NCBI RefSeq assembly: GCF_012927185.1
Contig: NZ_JABBGB010000002.1
Span: forward strand, 372,001 to 436,000
Reading direction: 5' to 3'
Source: Pseudoflavitalea sp. G-6-1-2
Lineage (GTDB): Bacteria; Bacteroidota; Bacteroidia; Chitinophagales; Chitinophagaceae
Length of the DNA: 64,000 nt
The position numbers were made by a program, and so were the translations under genes. Positions 1 through 8,372 of this stretch are shown piece by piece. The stretch's first letter is position 1, and each line of letters opens with the position of its first letter. The notes below the pieces were generated by a model. The model did not search any database and had not been told where the DNA came from. It saw only the letters and a program-made list of their open reading frames with translations.

Positions 1-392
1 TGGTAATTGCTGCGCGGATTGAATTCGTTGATGTAGTAGAACCCTTCGGGAACCTGAAAATCGCCCATCATTCGCTTGGGACCGAGGGTGCCGGCGAGCG
101 CACAGACTTTATAGGTTTTGAAAAGCTGGAACTTGTCTTTTCTGTCCGCTTTCACCCACACTTCCATTTTACTGTCGTACTTGAAACTGCGGACATACAT
201 ATATTTGAAGGGGAACTTCAGTCCTTTCTGCTGAAACTGACGCATCAGCGTATCTTCTTTGCGTTTCCAGGCATCGCCAGAGCGGGGGAAAGATTTCTGG
301 TATTCAACGAAGTTGAAGGTTGATGCAGCTGCCTGACTCTTCGCTGTTTCGGTGAGAAACAGTGCTGCTGCTACAATCAGGAGGTATCTCAT
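1..392 (-). CDS. L,D-transpeptidase, YafK type (cut by left window edge)
   Basis: The frame opens with ATG at 392 and runs off the left edge; 130 residues are visible. Residues 1 to about 19 are a signal peptide, so the enzyme should act in the periplasm on peptidoglycan. The visible part matches the YafK-like L,D-transpeptidase fold: a strand with MYVRSFKYDSKMEVWVK near residues 67-83, then ALAGTLGPKRMMGDFQVPEG and FYYINEFNP near 104-131, as in YafK proteins. The catalytic His and Cys would lie beyond the window, so activity cannot be judged. A catalytic role on cell-wall peptides or in protein anchoring is inferred from the family. Confidence 0.8.
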   Translation of the reverse strand, partial: MRYLLIVAAALFLTETAKSQAAASTFNFVEYQKSFPRSGDAWKRKEDTLMRQFQQKGLKFPFKYMYVRSFKYDSKMEVWVKADRKDKFQLFKTYKVCALAGTLGPKRMMGDFQVPEGFYYINEFNPRSNY

Positions 393-504
393 GGTTCTTA
401 CTCGCACGGTGATATAACGTTTTCAGGCCTCGAATATTGGTTGGAACCGGATAAAATTAGCACAAATAGCCACACGAACCGCACCCGCGCTTGTTAACAA
501 TGTG

Positions 505-545
505 GAAAAACAAAGGCCGCTGCCCGCTTTCGCGGCAACGGCCTT
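505..545 (-). terminator. Rho-independent terminator downstream of hppD
   Basis: AAGGCCG (513-519) pairs with CGGCCTT (539-545), and the inner arms (TGCC with GGCA) extend the stem. On the minus strand the stem is followed by a T-rich run (505-514). It lies 67 bases past the hppD stop codon. The other bases between 393 and 611 show nothing recognisable. Confidence 0.75.
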
Positions 546-611
546 CAATAAGGTGAGGGGTTATGTGCCAGGATCGTCTGCTCACCGGAACATCACCCCA
601 TTGAACAAAAA

Positions 612-1742
612 CTAGAGATTACCTCTGAGTTCCTGCTCACGCTCAATTGCTTCGAAGAGGGCTTTGAAATTACCCTTACCAAAGCTCTTGGCGCCTTTGC
701 GCTGTATTATCTCAAAAAACAAAGTTGGTCTGTCTTCAACTGGTTTGGTGAAGATCTGGAGCAGATAGCCTTCGTCGTCGCGGTCTACCAGAATGCCCAG
801 TTCTTTCAGCGGCTCGATATCTTCGTCGATCTTCCCTACTCTGTCCTGCAGTTCGTCGTAGTAAGAAGTAGGTACTATGAGGAACTCAACACCGCGGCTG
901 CGCAGATCGGTAACGGTTTCCACGATATTGTTGGTAGCGAGCGCTACGTGCTGACAACCTTCTCCATCATAAAAATCGAGGTACTCTTCTACCTGAGATT
1001 TTTTCTTTCCTTCGGCAGGTTCGTTGATAGGGAATTTCACGAAGCCGTTTCCGTTGCTCATCACTTTACTCATGAGGGCAGAGTACTCGGTAGAAATATC
1101 GTTATCGTCGAAGCTGAGGATGTTACGGAAGCCCATCACATCTTCATAGAATTTCACCCATGGGTTCATTTGATTCCAGCCTACGTTCCCTACGCAATGG
1201 TCTACATACAGCAGCCCTGTTGGCGCTGGGTTGTAGAGGCTGTTCCAGGGTTTGTATCCGGGCATGAAGGCGCCGGTATAGTTCTTACGCTCGATGAAGA
1301 GGTGCACGGTATCGCCGTAAGTATGGATGCCGCTCATTACCACTTCACCATGTTCGTCGTTTGTACGAACGGGTTCCATATAACTTTTAGCACCGCGTTT
1401 GGTGGTTTCTTCCCATGCGCTGGTAGCGTCGTCTACACGGAGGGCCAGCATCTTCACACCATCGCCGTGTTTGGCGATATGATCAGCAATGGCATTGCCT
1501 GCGCGCAGTGGCGTAGTGAAAACGAAAGTGAGTTTTTCCTGACGAACCGCATAGCTGGCTCTGTCTTTTACACCTGTTTCAGGACCAGCATAAGCGAGGC
1601 TCTGAAAACCGAAAGCTGTTTTGTAAAAGTGTGCGGCCTGTTTGGCGTTGCCTACATAGAACTCTACATAATCGGTACCCTGCAATGGCAGGAAATCTAC
1701 ATTGGTTGATGCATTTGCATTAACAGCAGAAAGCGTTGACAT
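612..1742 (-). CDS. hppD: 4-hydroxyphenylpyruvate dioxygenase
   Basis: Converts 4-hydroxyphenylpyruvate to homogentisate, the second step of tyrosine breakdown; Fe(II)-dependent and cytosolic. It has the two-domain vicinal-oxygen-chelate layout. The iron ligands expected in the family are visible: His182 (VDHCVGNV), His265 (GCQHVALATNN) and Glu344 (FFEIIQRKG), followed by the usual C-terminal tail GKGNFKALFEAIEREQ. The start at 1742 (MSTLSAVNANAS) gives 376 residues, the normal length; an in-frame ATG at 1781 would add 13 residues that do not look conserved. The gene has its own promoter about 0.2 kb upstream and its own terminator, so it is not co-transcribed with hutG. No homogentisate dioxygenase gene is in the window. 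Confidence 0.95.
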   Translation of the reverse strand: MSTLSAVNANASTNVDFLPLQGTDYVEFYVGNAKQAAHFYKTAFGFQSLAYAGPETGVKDRASYAVRQEKLTFVFTTPLRAGNAIADHIAKHGDGVKMLALRVDDATSAWEETTKRGAKSYMEPVRTNDEHGEVVMSGIHTYGDTVHLFIERKNYTGAFMPGYKPWNSLYNPAPTGLLYVDHCVGNVGWNQMNPWVKFYEDVMGFRNILSFDDNDISTEYSALMSKVMSNGNGFVKFPINEPAEGKKKSQVEEYLDFYDGEGCQHVALATNNIVETVTDLRSRGVEFLIVPTSYYDELQDRVGKIDEDIEPLKELGILVDRDDEGYLLQIFTKPVEDRPTLFFEIIQRKGAKSFGKGNFKALFEAIEREQELRGNL

Positions 1743-1851
1743 ATTCAAATGATTTAGATCTGCGAATAATATTTGATCCATACACGGATCGGCCAGTAAA
1801 GAAAATTGAACAGTAAAAGGTTGTGGAGAACAGTCAGTGTTCAGAAAGAAG

Positions 1852-1947
1852 TTATGCTGCAGTTGCAGTCATGGCGAGCGCCTCCATCAACAGGCAGTAG
1901 TTGTGGCGCTTATCGTCGAAAATTTTATGCGGGTAATCTGGTCGCAT
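1852..1947 (-). CDS. Possible 31-codon leader ORF upstream of hppD
   Basis: ATG at 1947 is preceded by a good Shine-Dalgarno AGGAG four bases upstream, which is unusual in this genome type, and lies just downstream of the hppD promoter. The frame reads MRPDYPHKIFDD, then KRHNYCLLMEALAMTATAA, then TAA. It has no recognisable homology and no signal peptide. It contains two Tyr and one Phe codon. It could be a regulatory leader peptide for the tyrosine-degradation gene, or a chance frame. The rest of the 364-base gap between hppD and hutG holds only this frame, the hppD promoter and the hutG terminator. Confidence 0.25.
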   Translation of the reverse strand: MRPDYPHKIFDDKRHNYCLLMEALAMTATAA

Positions 1948-1957
1948 GGTGCTCCTA

Positions 1958-1989
1958 CAAAGATAAAGTATTTCGGAGGCAATTTCCAA
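1958..1989 (-). promoter_or_regulatory. Bacteroidota-type promoter of hppD
   Basis: On the minus strand TTG (1987-1989), a 21-base spacer and TATCTTTG (1958-1965, matching TAnnTTTG). Transcription would start near 1950, giving a leader of about 200 bases before hppD. Confidence 0.55.
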
Positions 1990-2103
1990 GAGTTTGGACC
2001 GGGGAAAAAACGAGGAGCAGATGCAGTAAATCAACCGGTTCAGGGCAAATGCCAGCTGAACAACGGAGTAGCACATTTGAACAACAGGTTTCCCTGTAGC
2101 TAT

Positions 2104-2136
2104 GAAACAAAACAGGGAAGATGGCTCTCCCCTGTT
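2104..2136 (-). terminator. Terminator of the hutI-gcr-hutG unit
   Basis: AACAGGG (2111-2117) pairs with CCCTGTT (2130-2136) around a 12-base loop. On the minus strand it is followed by TTGTTT. It starts 10 bases after the hutG stop. Confidence 0.7.
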
Positions 2137-2145
2137 CAGACTAAT

Positions 2146-3186
2146 TTATGCTTTCACGAAATCGCTGACGAGGTAACTGATCAGCTTTCCGGTAGATTCA
2201 TCTTTTCTTCCGTCTTCGAGGCGGGTGGCGCCTTCGCAGATATGCAGATATGCCGGCTTTCCGGCACTGCCGAACAGCGATACATATTGCCTTGCATGCA
2301 GTGAGTTCAATCCCGCAGGCGTTGCCGCACTGCTGAGCACTCCTTCGATGCAATCGAGATCGAGCTCTACGCCTGTAGGCTGCCCTTCCATAAAGTCGAG
2401 CGCATCTGCAAGCCCCTGTACAAAACTGCGTTTCTGATGAATGAATATATCCTCATATGTAATGCAGTCCATGAACGGATTGTTCACAATATCCATCCAT
2501 ACATTCTGCGGAATATAGTTTTCATGAAGCCCGATCATGCAGTATTTCTGCAGGTAGCCATCTTCTTCTGCATACCGGAAACCATTGCCGCTGTGGCGGC
2601 CTTCTGCCGGCCGATAATCCGAATGCGCATCGAGGTTAACGCAATTGATCTGGGCCAATGGAATGATACCGGCTTTGTGCAATCCTTTCGCCGTTCCTTT
2701 CAGCATGGGATAAGAGTTGTTATGTCCACCACCCACTGCCACAGGGATCTTTCCCGCAGCTGCAATCACTTTCACCAGCGACTCCACTGCATCATCGATA
2801 GTGGTTACTGCATGCCGGTAGGCATTGATCTTTTCATCATTATCATGTGCATTGGAATCGATGAGCTGAGGCAGATCACCGAAATCGAAATGTCCGAGCA
2901 CCAGTATATCATCTCCTATGAGAAAATCGTTGCTCTGAATATTGAGGAAGCTGCGCAGGAAAGGCTGCCACACAGAATCGGTTCCTCCTAAGCCATAATT
3001 TGCACGAACACCAATGTCTTCAGGAATGCCGAACAACACATATTTCGCATCAGATTGCTGCAGGGCCTGCTCCCACTCACCGGCTTCCGTGATAACCTGA
3101 ACGCATTCGCCCAGTTTGGTTTCGAACCTTCTGATCTTAGTAAGCTGAAGAATAGTTTCCTTGTCGTAGAATCTGAACTGCTTCAT
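2146..3186 (-). CDS. hutG: Formimidoylglutamase (arginase family)
   Basis: Arginase/agmatinase/formiminoglutamase family protein of 346 residues. It hydrolyses N-formimidoyl-glutamate to glutamate and formamide, the last step of histidine breakdown. The binuclear Mn2+ site is complete: His155 (VGGGHNNS), Asp186-x-His188-x-Asp190 (NLDAHSD), Asp276 and Asp278 (ELDLDCI). The family alone does not separate HutG from arginase or agmatinase. The assignment comes from position: it is the third gene after hutI and the gcr-like gene on the same strand (54-base gap), with hutH and hutU nearby. A terminator follows directly. Confidence 0.85.
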   Translation of the reverse strand: MKQFRFYDKETILQLTKIRRFETKLGECVQVITEAGEWEQALQQSDAKYVLFGIPEDIGVRANYGLGGTDSVWQPFLRSFLNIQSNDFLIGDDILVLGHFDFGDLPQLIDSNAHDNDEKINAYRHAVTTIDDAVESLVKVIAAAGKIPVAVGGGHNNSYPMLKGTAKGLHKAGIIPLAQINCVNLDAHSDYRPAEGRHSGNGFRYAEEDGYLQKYCMIGLHENYIPQNVWMDIVNNPFMDCITYEDIFIHQKRSFVQGLADALDFMEGQPTGVELDLDCIEGVLSSAATPAGLNSLHARQYVSLFGSAGKPAYLHICEGATRLEDGRKDESTGKLISYLVSDFVKA

Positions 3187-3240
3187 ATGTGAATCGTTTT
3201 CGTGTACTGCGTATGTGAATATAGGGATCTTTCCTGATGA

Positions 3241-5277
3241 TTATTCCGTTGCTTTCTCCGCATGCTGAATGCGTTTCCGCGGACGGAAAAAATCCAGCGG
3301 ATGTGTTCTGAAATACTTCCAGAGTATCGAAATAAACTCAGGATAATCCCGCAAATGTATGCCTCTCGATCTTACAGCCACAATAAATGCCAGAGAAAAA
3401 CTTACGATGAAGTTGAGCATTCCAATGCACAGCACGCCGATAAATACCGTAATCAAAAAGCCGAGGTTGATCTGCTCCCAACCCACGCTGTACAATCCCA
3501 GGGAAGTATTGGCAGCCGAAATGGTGATGTGGCGGATATCGAAAGGTATTCCGAATATCTTTCCCACCATCCCTGCCATTCCTAAAAAGAAACCCAGAGA
3601 AATGTTCCCGATCAGACTGCCCGCATGCGAATTGAGATAACCTGCCACACGCTGCAATTTTTTCGGAGAGATATACAACCGGAGTACAGGATGCTCTACC
3701 AGCCTTCTTTCGATTCTCGCATAATTCATTTTGTTCTGTACATACCCGGCGATGATGCCGCTGAGGAACAAAAAGAAACCGGTATTGCAGGCATACAGCA
3801 ATGAGAGGCTTTGCCATGGATGCTGATCGCGCAGCATGGCCATGCCCTCTTCCGCTCCGACGATGGGGTGACCGAAGATCCAGTCGTATGCCCAGGCCAG
3901 CAAAAATGTAACAGGAAATACGATGATGAGATTACCAACGAAAGAGGCAGTCTGACTTCTGAAAACTTTCGAAACCGTTACTGCCAGATTCAGCAGATTG
4001 GGTTTCTCATCTCCCTTCTTCGTATCGAGTGAACCCGCCACAGCGCTGGCAGTGAAGGCAGGCTGTTTGGTAGCGAGCGTGGATTTGGTTTCTTCGATGG
4101 CAATGAAGCCCACACTGTAGTTAATGCTGTAAATGAATCCCTGCCAGAAAGGTGCGAAGGGAAGTTTATGCAGCAATGTTTTGAAGATGGCCACAAAACA
4201 AACGATCAGTCCACCCGCCATGGCGCTGGCCAGCATCGCCCAATATTCTTTCGGACTCGATGTGATGTACTTGTTTCCCTTCTTGCCTTTATGTTCTGCA
4301 ATCTGGTACGCCACATATCCGGTGGTTTGAGAAAGGAATTCGAGCAGACTGTTCTTTCTGTTTTCGTATCGCACCACACTTCTGAAGAGATCTACGAAAC
4401 GGGATGAGTTGATATGATCGTCTGCATCGACGATATCGAGCAGCAACTCCATCCGGTTGAGTTTCTGCTCTATCTGAAAAAGAATGAATGTCTGCGATAA
4501 ACTGGTTCCTTTTTCACTGGTTCGGTTGCGTATTTCGTCGATCAGCTCTCTGTCGCGTTTCAGCACTTCCTTGATGCGTGCCGATAATTTTTTGATCTCT
4601 TCGACCGGAGCGCGTTCCAGCACCAGCTCGCGCAATTCGTATATGAGAAACTGTTGTGTTTCGAATGGATTTTCTGCAGTTTGCCATTTCATGCTGGAGA
4701 AATGAATGATCTCTTTCTCCCATCCAAGCTGCGATACATTGGCGCCGAGTATCTGCAACGATACCATCGCCTGATTGATGATGATGGGTTCATTGCTGCT
4801 CAATGGCAATTTCATCAGTTCGAAGAACTGACTCCATCTTTCGCGTGGAATGGCTTCCACCCATTTGTAATCGGATTTTTTATAGAAGATGCGATCGAGC
4901 AGATAAAGAAAATCATTGTGATCCTGCAGGGCCGGAAGAAATTTATGTTTCAGCCGCGCATACAATTCGCGGCCCACTCCGCGGGATACCGTGATGCCGC
5001 TTTCGGTGAACATCGGCACCAGATTGCTGCCCACGAGCTGCGCCAGAATAGCCGTGCGAAGGGCTGTCTGCGATGCAGGGAACTGATAGAGCAGTCTGAT
5101 TACAGTATCGAAATTCTGCTGAATCTGTTCTTCGGTGTCCGAAGGTTTCGGACGAAGCAGGTTTACAAATCCTACGAGGTAGTTCAAAGCGCCTTCCCTG
5201 TCGCGGACCGAGATGGCCGGACTCTCTTCCAGAAAGGCAAAAACGGGGTCTACTTTCTTTTTCTTTTTAAATGCCAT
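3241..5277 (-). CDS. Multi-pass membrane protein of the 'site-specific recombinase' Gcr family
   Basis: A 678-residue protein of the family usually labelled site-specific recombinase (Gcr, SpecificRecomb). I see no tyrosine- or serine-recombinase catalytic signature. There is a soluble N-terminal region of about 340 residues starting MAFKKKKKVDPVFAFLEE, followed by at least five hydrophobic segments (about 350-372, 445-470, 493-516, 562-585, 605-640) and a basic tail HPLDFFRPRKRIQHAEKATE. It is therefore most likely an integral membrane protein of unknown function and the recombinase label is doubtful. It starts 14 bases after the hutI stop and is followed by hutG, so it is co-transcribed with histidine-degradation genes. 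A link to histidine or urocanate handling is only a guess from position. Confidence 0.75.
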   Translation of the reverse strand: MAFKKKKKVDPVFAFLEESPAISVRDREGALNYLVGFVNLLRPKPSDTEEQIQQNFDTVIRLLYQFPASQTALRTAILAQLVGSNLVPMFTESGITVSRGVGRELYARLKHKFLPALQDHNDFLYLLDRIFYKKSDYKWVEAIPRERWSQFFELMKLPLSSNEPIIINQAMVSLQILGANVSQLGWEKEIIHFSSMKWQTAENPFETQQFLIYELRELVLERAPVEEIKKLSARIKEVLKRDRELIDEIRNRTSEKGTSLSQTFILFQIEQKLNRMELLLDIVDADDHINSSRFVDLFRSVVRYENRKNSLLEFLSQTTGYVAYQIAEHKGKKGNKYITSSPKEYWAMLASAMAGGLIVCFVAIFKTLLHKLPFAPFWQGFIYSINYSVGFIAIEETKSTLATKQPAFTASAVAGSLDTKKGDEKPNLLNLAVTVSKVFRSQTASFVGNLIIVFPVTFLLAWAYDWIFGHPIVGAEEGMAMLRDQHPWQSLSLLYACNTGFFLFLSGIIAGYVQNKMNYARIERRLVEHPVLRLYISPKKLQRVAGYLNSHAGSLIGNISLGFFLGMAGMVGKIFGIPFDIRHITISAANTSLGLYSVGWEQINLGFLITVFIGVLCIGMLNFIVSFSLAFIVAVRSRGIHLRDYPEFISILWKYFRTHPLDFFRPRKRIQHAEKATE

Positions 5278-5291
5278 ACAGTGCTATTTCA

Positions 5292-6536
5292 TTAACTGAT
5301 CCAGTTACCGCCGATCATTACTCTGTCGATCAATGGCGACCCGAAAGCGTAGGGAAGATAAGCTAATGAAGGCACAGCGCGCGTTAAAAGCAGGTTAGCT
5401 TTTTTGCCGATGGTGATGCTGCCCAGATCCTGTGCCAGCTCCATGGCAAATGCACCGTTAAGCGTAGCCGCATTGATGGCTTCTTCCGGCAGCATGCGCA
5501 TCTGAATGCAACTCATGGCTACCACCAGATTCATATTTCCGCTGGGAGACGAACCGGGGTTGAAATCCGAGGCCAGTGCAATGGCGCAACCTGCATCGAT
5601 CAGTTTTCTCGCAGGCTGAAAGCCCATGCGGAGAAAGAATGCAGCAGTCGGCAATAAAGTTCCGATGGTAGAAGAATTGGCGAGCGTGCTGATGGCTGCC
5701 TCATCCATGGTTTCGAGGTGATCTACGCTGATGGCTCCCAACTCAACCCCCACCTGCGTTCCGCCGGAAAGGTTCAGCTGGTTGGCGTGGATCTTGGGCT
5801 TCAGTCCGTACTCCATGCCTGCCCTGCAGATGCGTGCTGTTTCTTCGGGAGAGAAGAAACCTGTTTCGCAGAATACATCGATGTAATCCGCGAGTTTTTC
5901 TTTGCCGATCACCGGCAGCATTTCGTTGATGATCTGATCGATATAGCCCTGATGATTTTCTTTGAATTCCGGAGGATAGGTATGCGCACCCAGAAAAGTA
6001 GCTTTGATGCTTAACGGACTCTTCTCTCTCAGCTTCTTAATTACGCGCAGCATTTTCAATTCGCTGTCTACCGTGAGGCCATAACCGCTTTTGATCTCTA
6101 CGGCGCCTGTTCCCTGTTTGCTGATCTCTTCGAGGCGTTTCCATGCCTGATTGAAGAGTTCGTCTTCACTGGCTTCGCGCAACTTGCCGGCAGAATTGAG
6201 AATGCCTCCTCCCCTTGCAGCGATCTCGGCATAACTGAGTCCGCGTATCTTGTCTACAAATTCACTCTCGCGGCTTCCTGCAAAAACAATATGCGTATGG
6301 CTGTCGCACCATGCCGGCAATACCAGACATCCTTTTGCATCTACCAGTTCGCGTACGCCACTGTAAGATGCCGGCAGATTATCCATACTGCCGTAACCGG
6401 CAATGCGATCGTCTTCTACCAGCAACCAGGCATTCTCTACGCAAGGCAGATCGGCCAGGGCTTTTCCATATAACAAATTGCTTTCCGAACGGGTATTTAC
6501 CAGTAATCTGATATTGGTGAACAAAGTGGTTGCCAT
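5292..6536 (-). CDS. hutI: Imidazolonepropionase
   Basis: Hydrolyses 4-imidazolone-5-propionate to N-formimidoyl-glutamate, third step of histidine degradation, cytosolic. It has 414 residues, the usual length of this amidohydrolase. Metal-site residues are visible: His80-x-His82 (CDSHTHIVFAG), His250 (KIHANQL), His273 (VDHLE) and Asp324 (LASDFNPGSS). The start ATG at 6536 is clear. It is the first gene of the hutI-gcr-hutG unit, and a palindrome also found before marR lies 47 to 64 bases upstream. Only 57 bases separate it from the upstream GH15 gene. Confidence 0.95.
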   Translation of the reverse strand: MATTLFTNIRLLVNTRSESNLLYGKALADLPCVENAWLLVEDDRIAGYGSMDNLPASYSGVRELVDAKGCLVLPAWCDSHTHIVFAGSRESEFVDKIRGLSYAEIAARGGGILNSAGKLREASEDELFNQAWKRLEEISKQGTGAVEIKSGYGLTVDSELKMLRVIKKLREKSPLSIKATFLGAHTYPPEFKENHQGYIDQIINEMLPVIGKEKLADYIDVFCETGFFSPEETARICRAGMEYGLKPKIHANQLNLSGGTQVGVELGAISVDHLETMDEAAISTLANSSTIGTLLPTAAFFLRMGFQPARKLIDAGCAIALASDFNPGSSPSGNMNLVVAMSCIQMRMLPEEAINAATLNGAFAMELAQDLGSITIGKKANLLLTRAVPSLAYLPYAFGSPLIDRVMIGGNWIS

Positions 6537-6582
6537 GCAGGGTTGTTTATTTTTCTGTGTGCTGCAAGATACTATTGTTTTT

Positions 6583-6600
6583 TATATAAGCGCTTACATA
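6583..6600. promoter_or_regulatory. Predicted MarR-type operator upstream of hutI
   Basis: TATATAAGCGCTTACATA, an 18-base palindrome with one mismatched pair, centred on AAGCGCTT. Its first 14 bases (TATATAAGCGCTTA) are identical to the palindrome next to marR at 16231-16248. It overlaps the TAA stop codon of the GH15 gene (6594-6596). No convincing -7 box is visible here. Confidence 0.6.
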
Positions 6601-8372
6601 AACTCGGGTCTGTCCAGTTTTTTGGAGATGCGCAGCACGGCATTGATCAATCCTACATGGCTGTAGGTTTGAGGGAAGTTACCCCACTGCGATCCATCCA
6701 ATCCCACATCTTCGCTGAAGATGCCCAGATGATTGCTGAATTTCAGCAACTGATTGAGATTTTTGATAGCATCATCGACTCTTCCCACACAGGCCAGTGC
6801 ATCTACATACCAGAATGCGCATACAAGGAATGTGGTATCGGGAAAACCAAAATCGTCGTAGTGCTTGTAGCGATAGAACAATCCGTGCTCTGCCAGCAAT
6901 TCTTTTTCGAGCGCTTCGATATGTGCACGGGCTTTCGAAGAATCATGATCGAGATAGCCCATGGTAACCATGCTGAGTGTGCTCGCATCTAGATTGGGCG
7001 TACCAATTGCCTGCGGATACACTTTGCGTTCTTTGTCGTAACTCTCATCCAGCAATCTGTCTGCTTCGCGGGCAATGGCATCGGCTTTGCGCATCAGTTC
7101 CGAATCGCCGAACAACTGTGCAATCTTGAATGCAGCCTTGGCTCCTGCCCAGTGGAACAGCAAAGTGTAGGTATGCACCTGCACCTGATTGCGGAATTCC
7201 CATAACCCCGAATCGGGCATGGTGAGCGTTCGCTCGATCTGATTCAGCAGCCAGGGCACAATGGTTTTGTAGCTGCTCTTTTTCAGAAACGTGAGCCGCT
7301 TGTCGGTGTACAGCGGCAACAGACTCACCAGCACTTGCCCGTATACATCATGCTGTACCTGAATATAGGCTTTATTTCCCACACGAACGGGGCGGTTGCC
7401 GAGATATCCGTGCAGGTCTATCACCAGCTCTTCGATGTCTTTTTCTCCGGTGATGGAGTAGAGCGGCTGGAGCGTATCATCTGCATTGCGAAGGATATTC
7501 TGCACAAAATCGAAATACTTTTCCAGTTCCTCGAAGTGCCCGATCTGATTGAATGCTTTGAGCGTATAGTGCGCATCGCGGAACCAGCAGTAACGGTAGT
7601 CCCAGTTGCGGGTGCTATCGTGAAATTCCGGGAGACTGGTAGTGCCGGATGCAATGATGCCGCCGGTATCTTCGTACTGATGCAGTTTCAGCACCAGCGC
7701 CGACCGGATGATCTCATCCTGATAAATATCCGGGATGTAAGAACTCTTGATCCATTGCTGCCAGTACTGAATGGTCTTTACCAGAAAGGATTCGGCAGTT
7801 TCCTGCAGCGGCGCTTCGAGCGGCTCGCCATAAGTGAGCACGAGGTAGCGATCCTGATCGAGTACAAATTGCTGTTCTTTGATGATCCAGTTCAGTGGCA
7901 CATCGGTGGTGAGGCGGAGCTGCTGCTCGAAGCCCATGTAACGGAGATGATTGCTCGCCGTGTACAGTTCGGGATCCATCTTCCCATACTCTCCTTTCGG
8001 CTGGCACCTGATGCGGATGGCAGGCTCGCCTTTGATGAGCCTGATCTTCCGGACCAGCATCAGCGGGCGGAACTGACGATCGTGCACAATCATGCGCGGC
8101 GCGCAGTCCTCCACCTGATACACGCCGTCGGGCGCAGTGAACTCCGTACAGAGCACATTGGTATTGGGAATGTAGAACTGGCGGCTGGAATAATTTTCCG
8201 CCGCAGGCGTAATGGAGAAATGTCCTCCTTTCTCTTCATCGAGCAGCGACCCGAAAAGGAAACTGCTGTCGAATTTCGGAAGGCACATCCATTTGATATC
8301 TGCTTTGTTGTCGATGTAGGCGAGATAGGAACAGTTTCCTATGATGCCCATGTTGTACTTATGAACCGGCAT
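6594..8372 (-). CDS. Glycoside hydrolase family 15 (trehalase- or glucoamylase-like)
   Basis: 592 residues without signal peptide, so cytosolic. An N-terminal beta domain of the trehalase-like type (about 1-220, starting GIIGNCSYLAYID) is followed by the GH15 (alpha/alpha)6 catalytic domain. The family motif NWDYRYCWFRDAHYTL is at 256-271. The likely acid is Glu392 (SGLWEFR) and the likely base Glu554 (GIFSEDVGLDG). The last segment LGNFPQ/SHVGLI is typical (here WGNFPQTYSHVGLI). Its ATG overlaps the end of otsAB by 14 bases, so translation is coupled. A trehalose-cleaving role fits the partner, but starch or isomaltose glucosidase activity is possible. There is no terminator before hutI, so read-through into hutI is possible. 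Confidence 0.85.
   Translation of the reverse strand: MPVHKYNMGIIGNCSYLAYIDNKADIKWMCLPKFDSSFLFGSLLDEEKGGHFSITPAAENYSSRQFYIPNTNVLCTEFTAPDGVYQVEDCAPRMIVHDRQFRPLMLVRKIRLIKGEPAIRIRCQPKGEYGKMDPELYTASNHLRYMGFEQQLRLTTDVPLNWIIKEQQFVLDQDRYLVLTYGEPLEAPLQETAESFLVKTIQYWQQWIKSSYIPDIYQDEIIRSALVLKLHQYEDTGGIIASGTTSLPEFHDSTRNWDYRYCWFRDAHYTLKAFNQIGHFEELEKYFDFVQNILRNADDTLQPLYSITGEKDIEELVIDLHGYLGNRPVRVGNKAYIQVQHDVYGQVLVSLLPLYTDKRLTFLKKSSYKTIVPWLLNQIERTLTMPDSGLWEFRNQVQVHTYTLLFHWAGAKAAFKIAQLFGDSELMRKADAIAREADRLLDESYDKERKVYPQAIGTPNLDASTLSMVTMGYLDHDSSKARAHIEALEKELLAEHGLFYRYKHYDDFGFPDTTFLVCAFWYVDALACVGRVDDAIKNLNQLLKFSNHLGIFSEDVGLDGSQWGNFPQTYSHVGLINAVLRISKKLDRPEFM

Noticed and set aside
3241-5277. Site-specific recombinase as evidence for a mobile element
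   Set aside because: The protein is multi-pass membrane-bound with no recombinase motifs. No integrase, attachment repeats or other mobile-element genes surround it.
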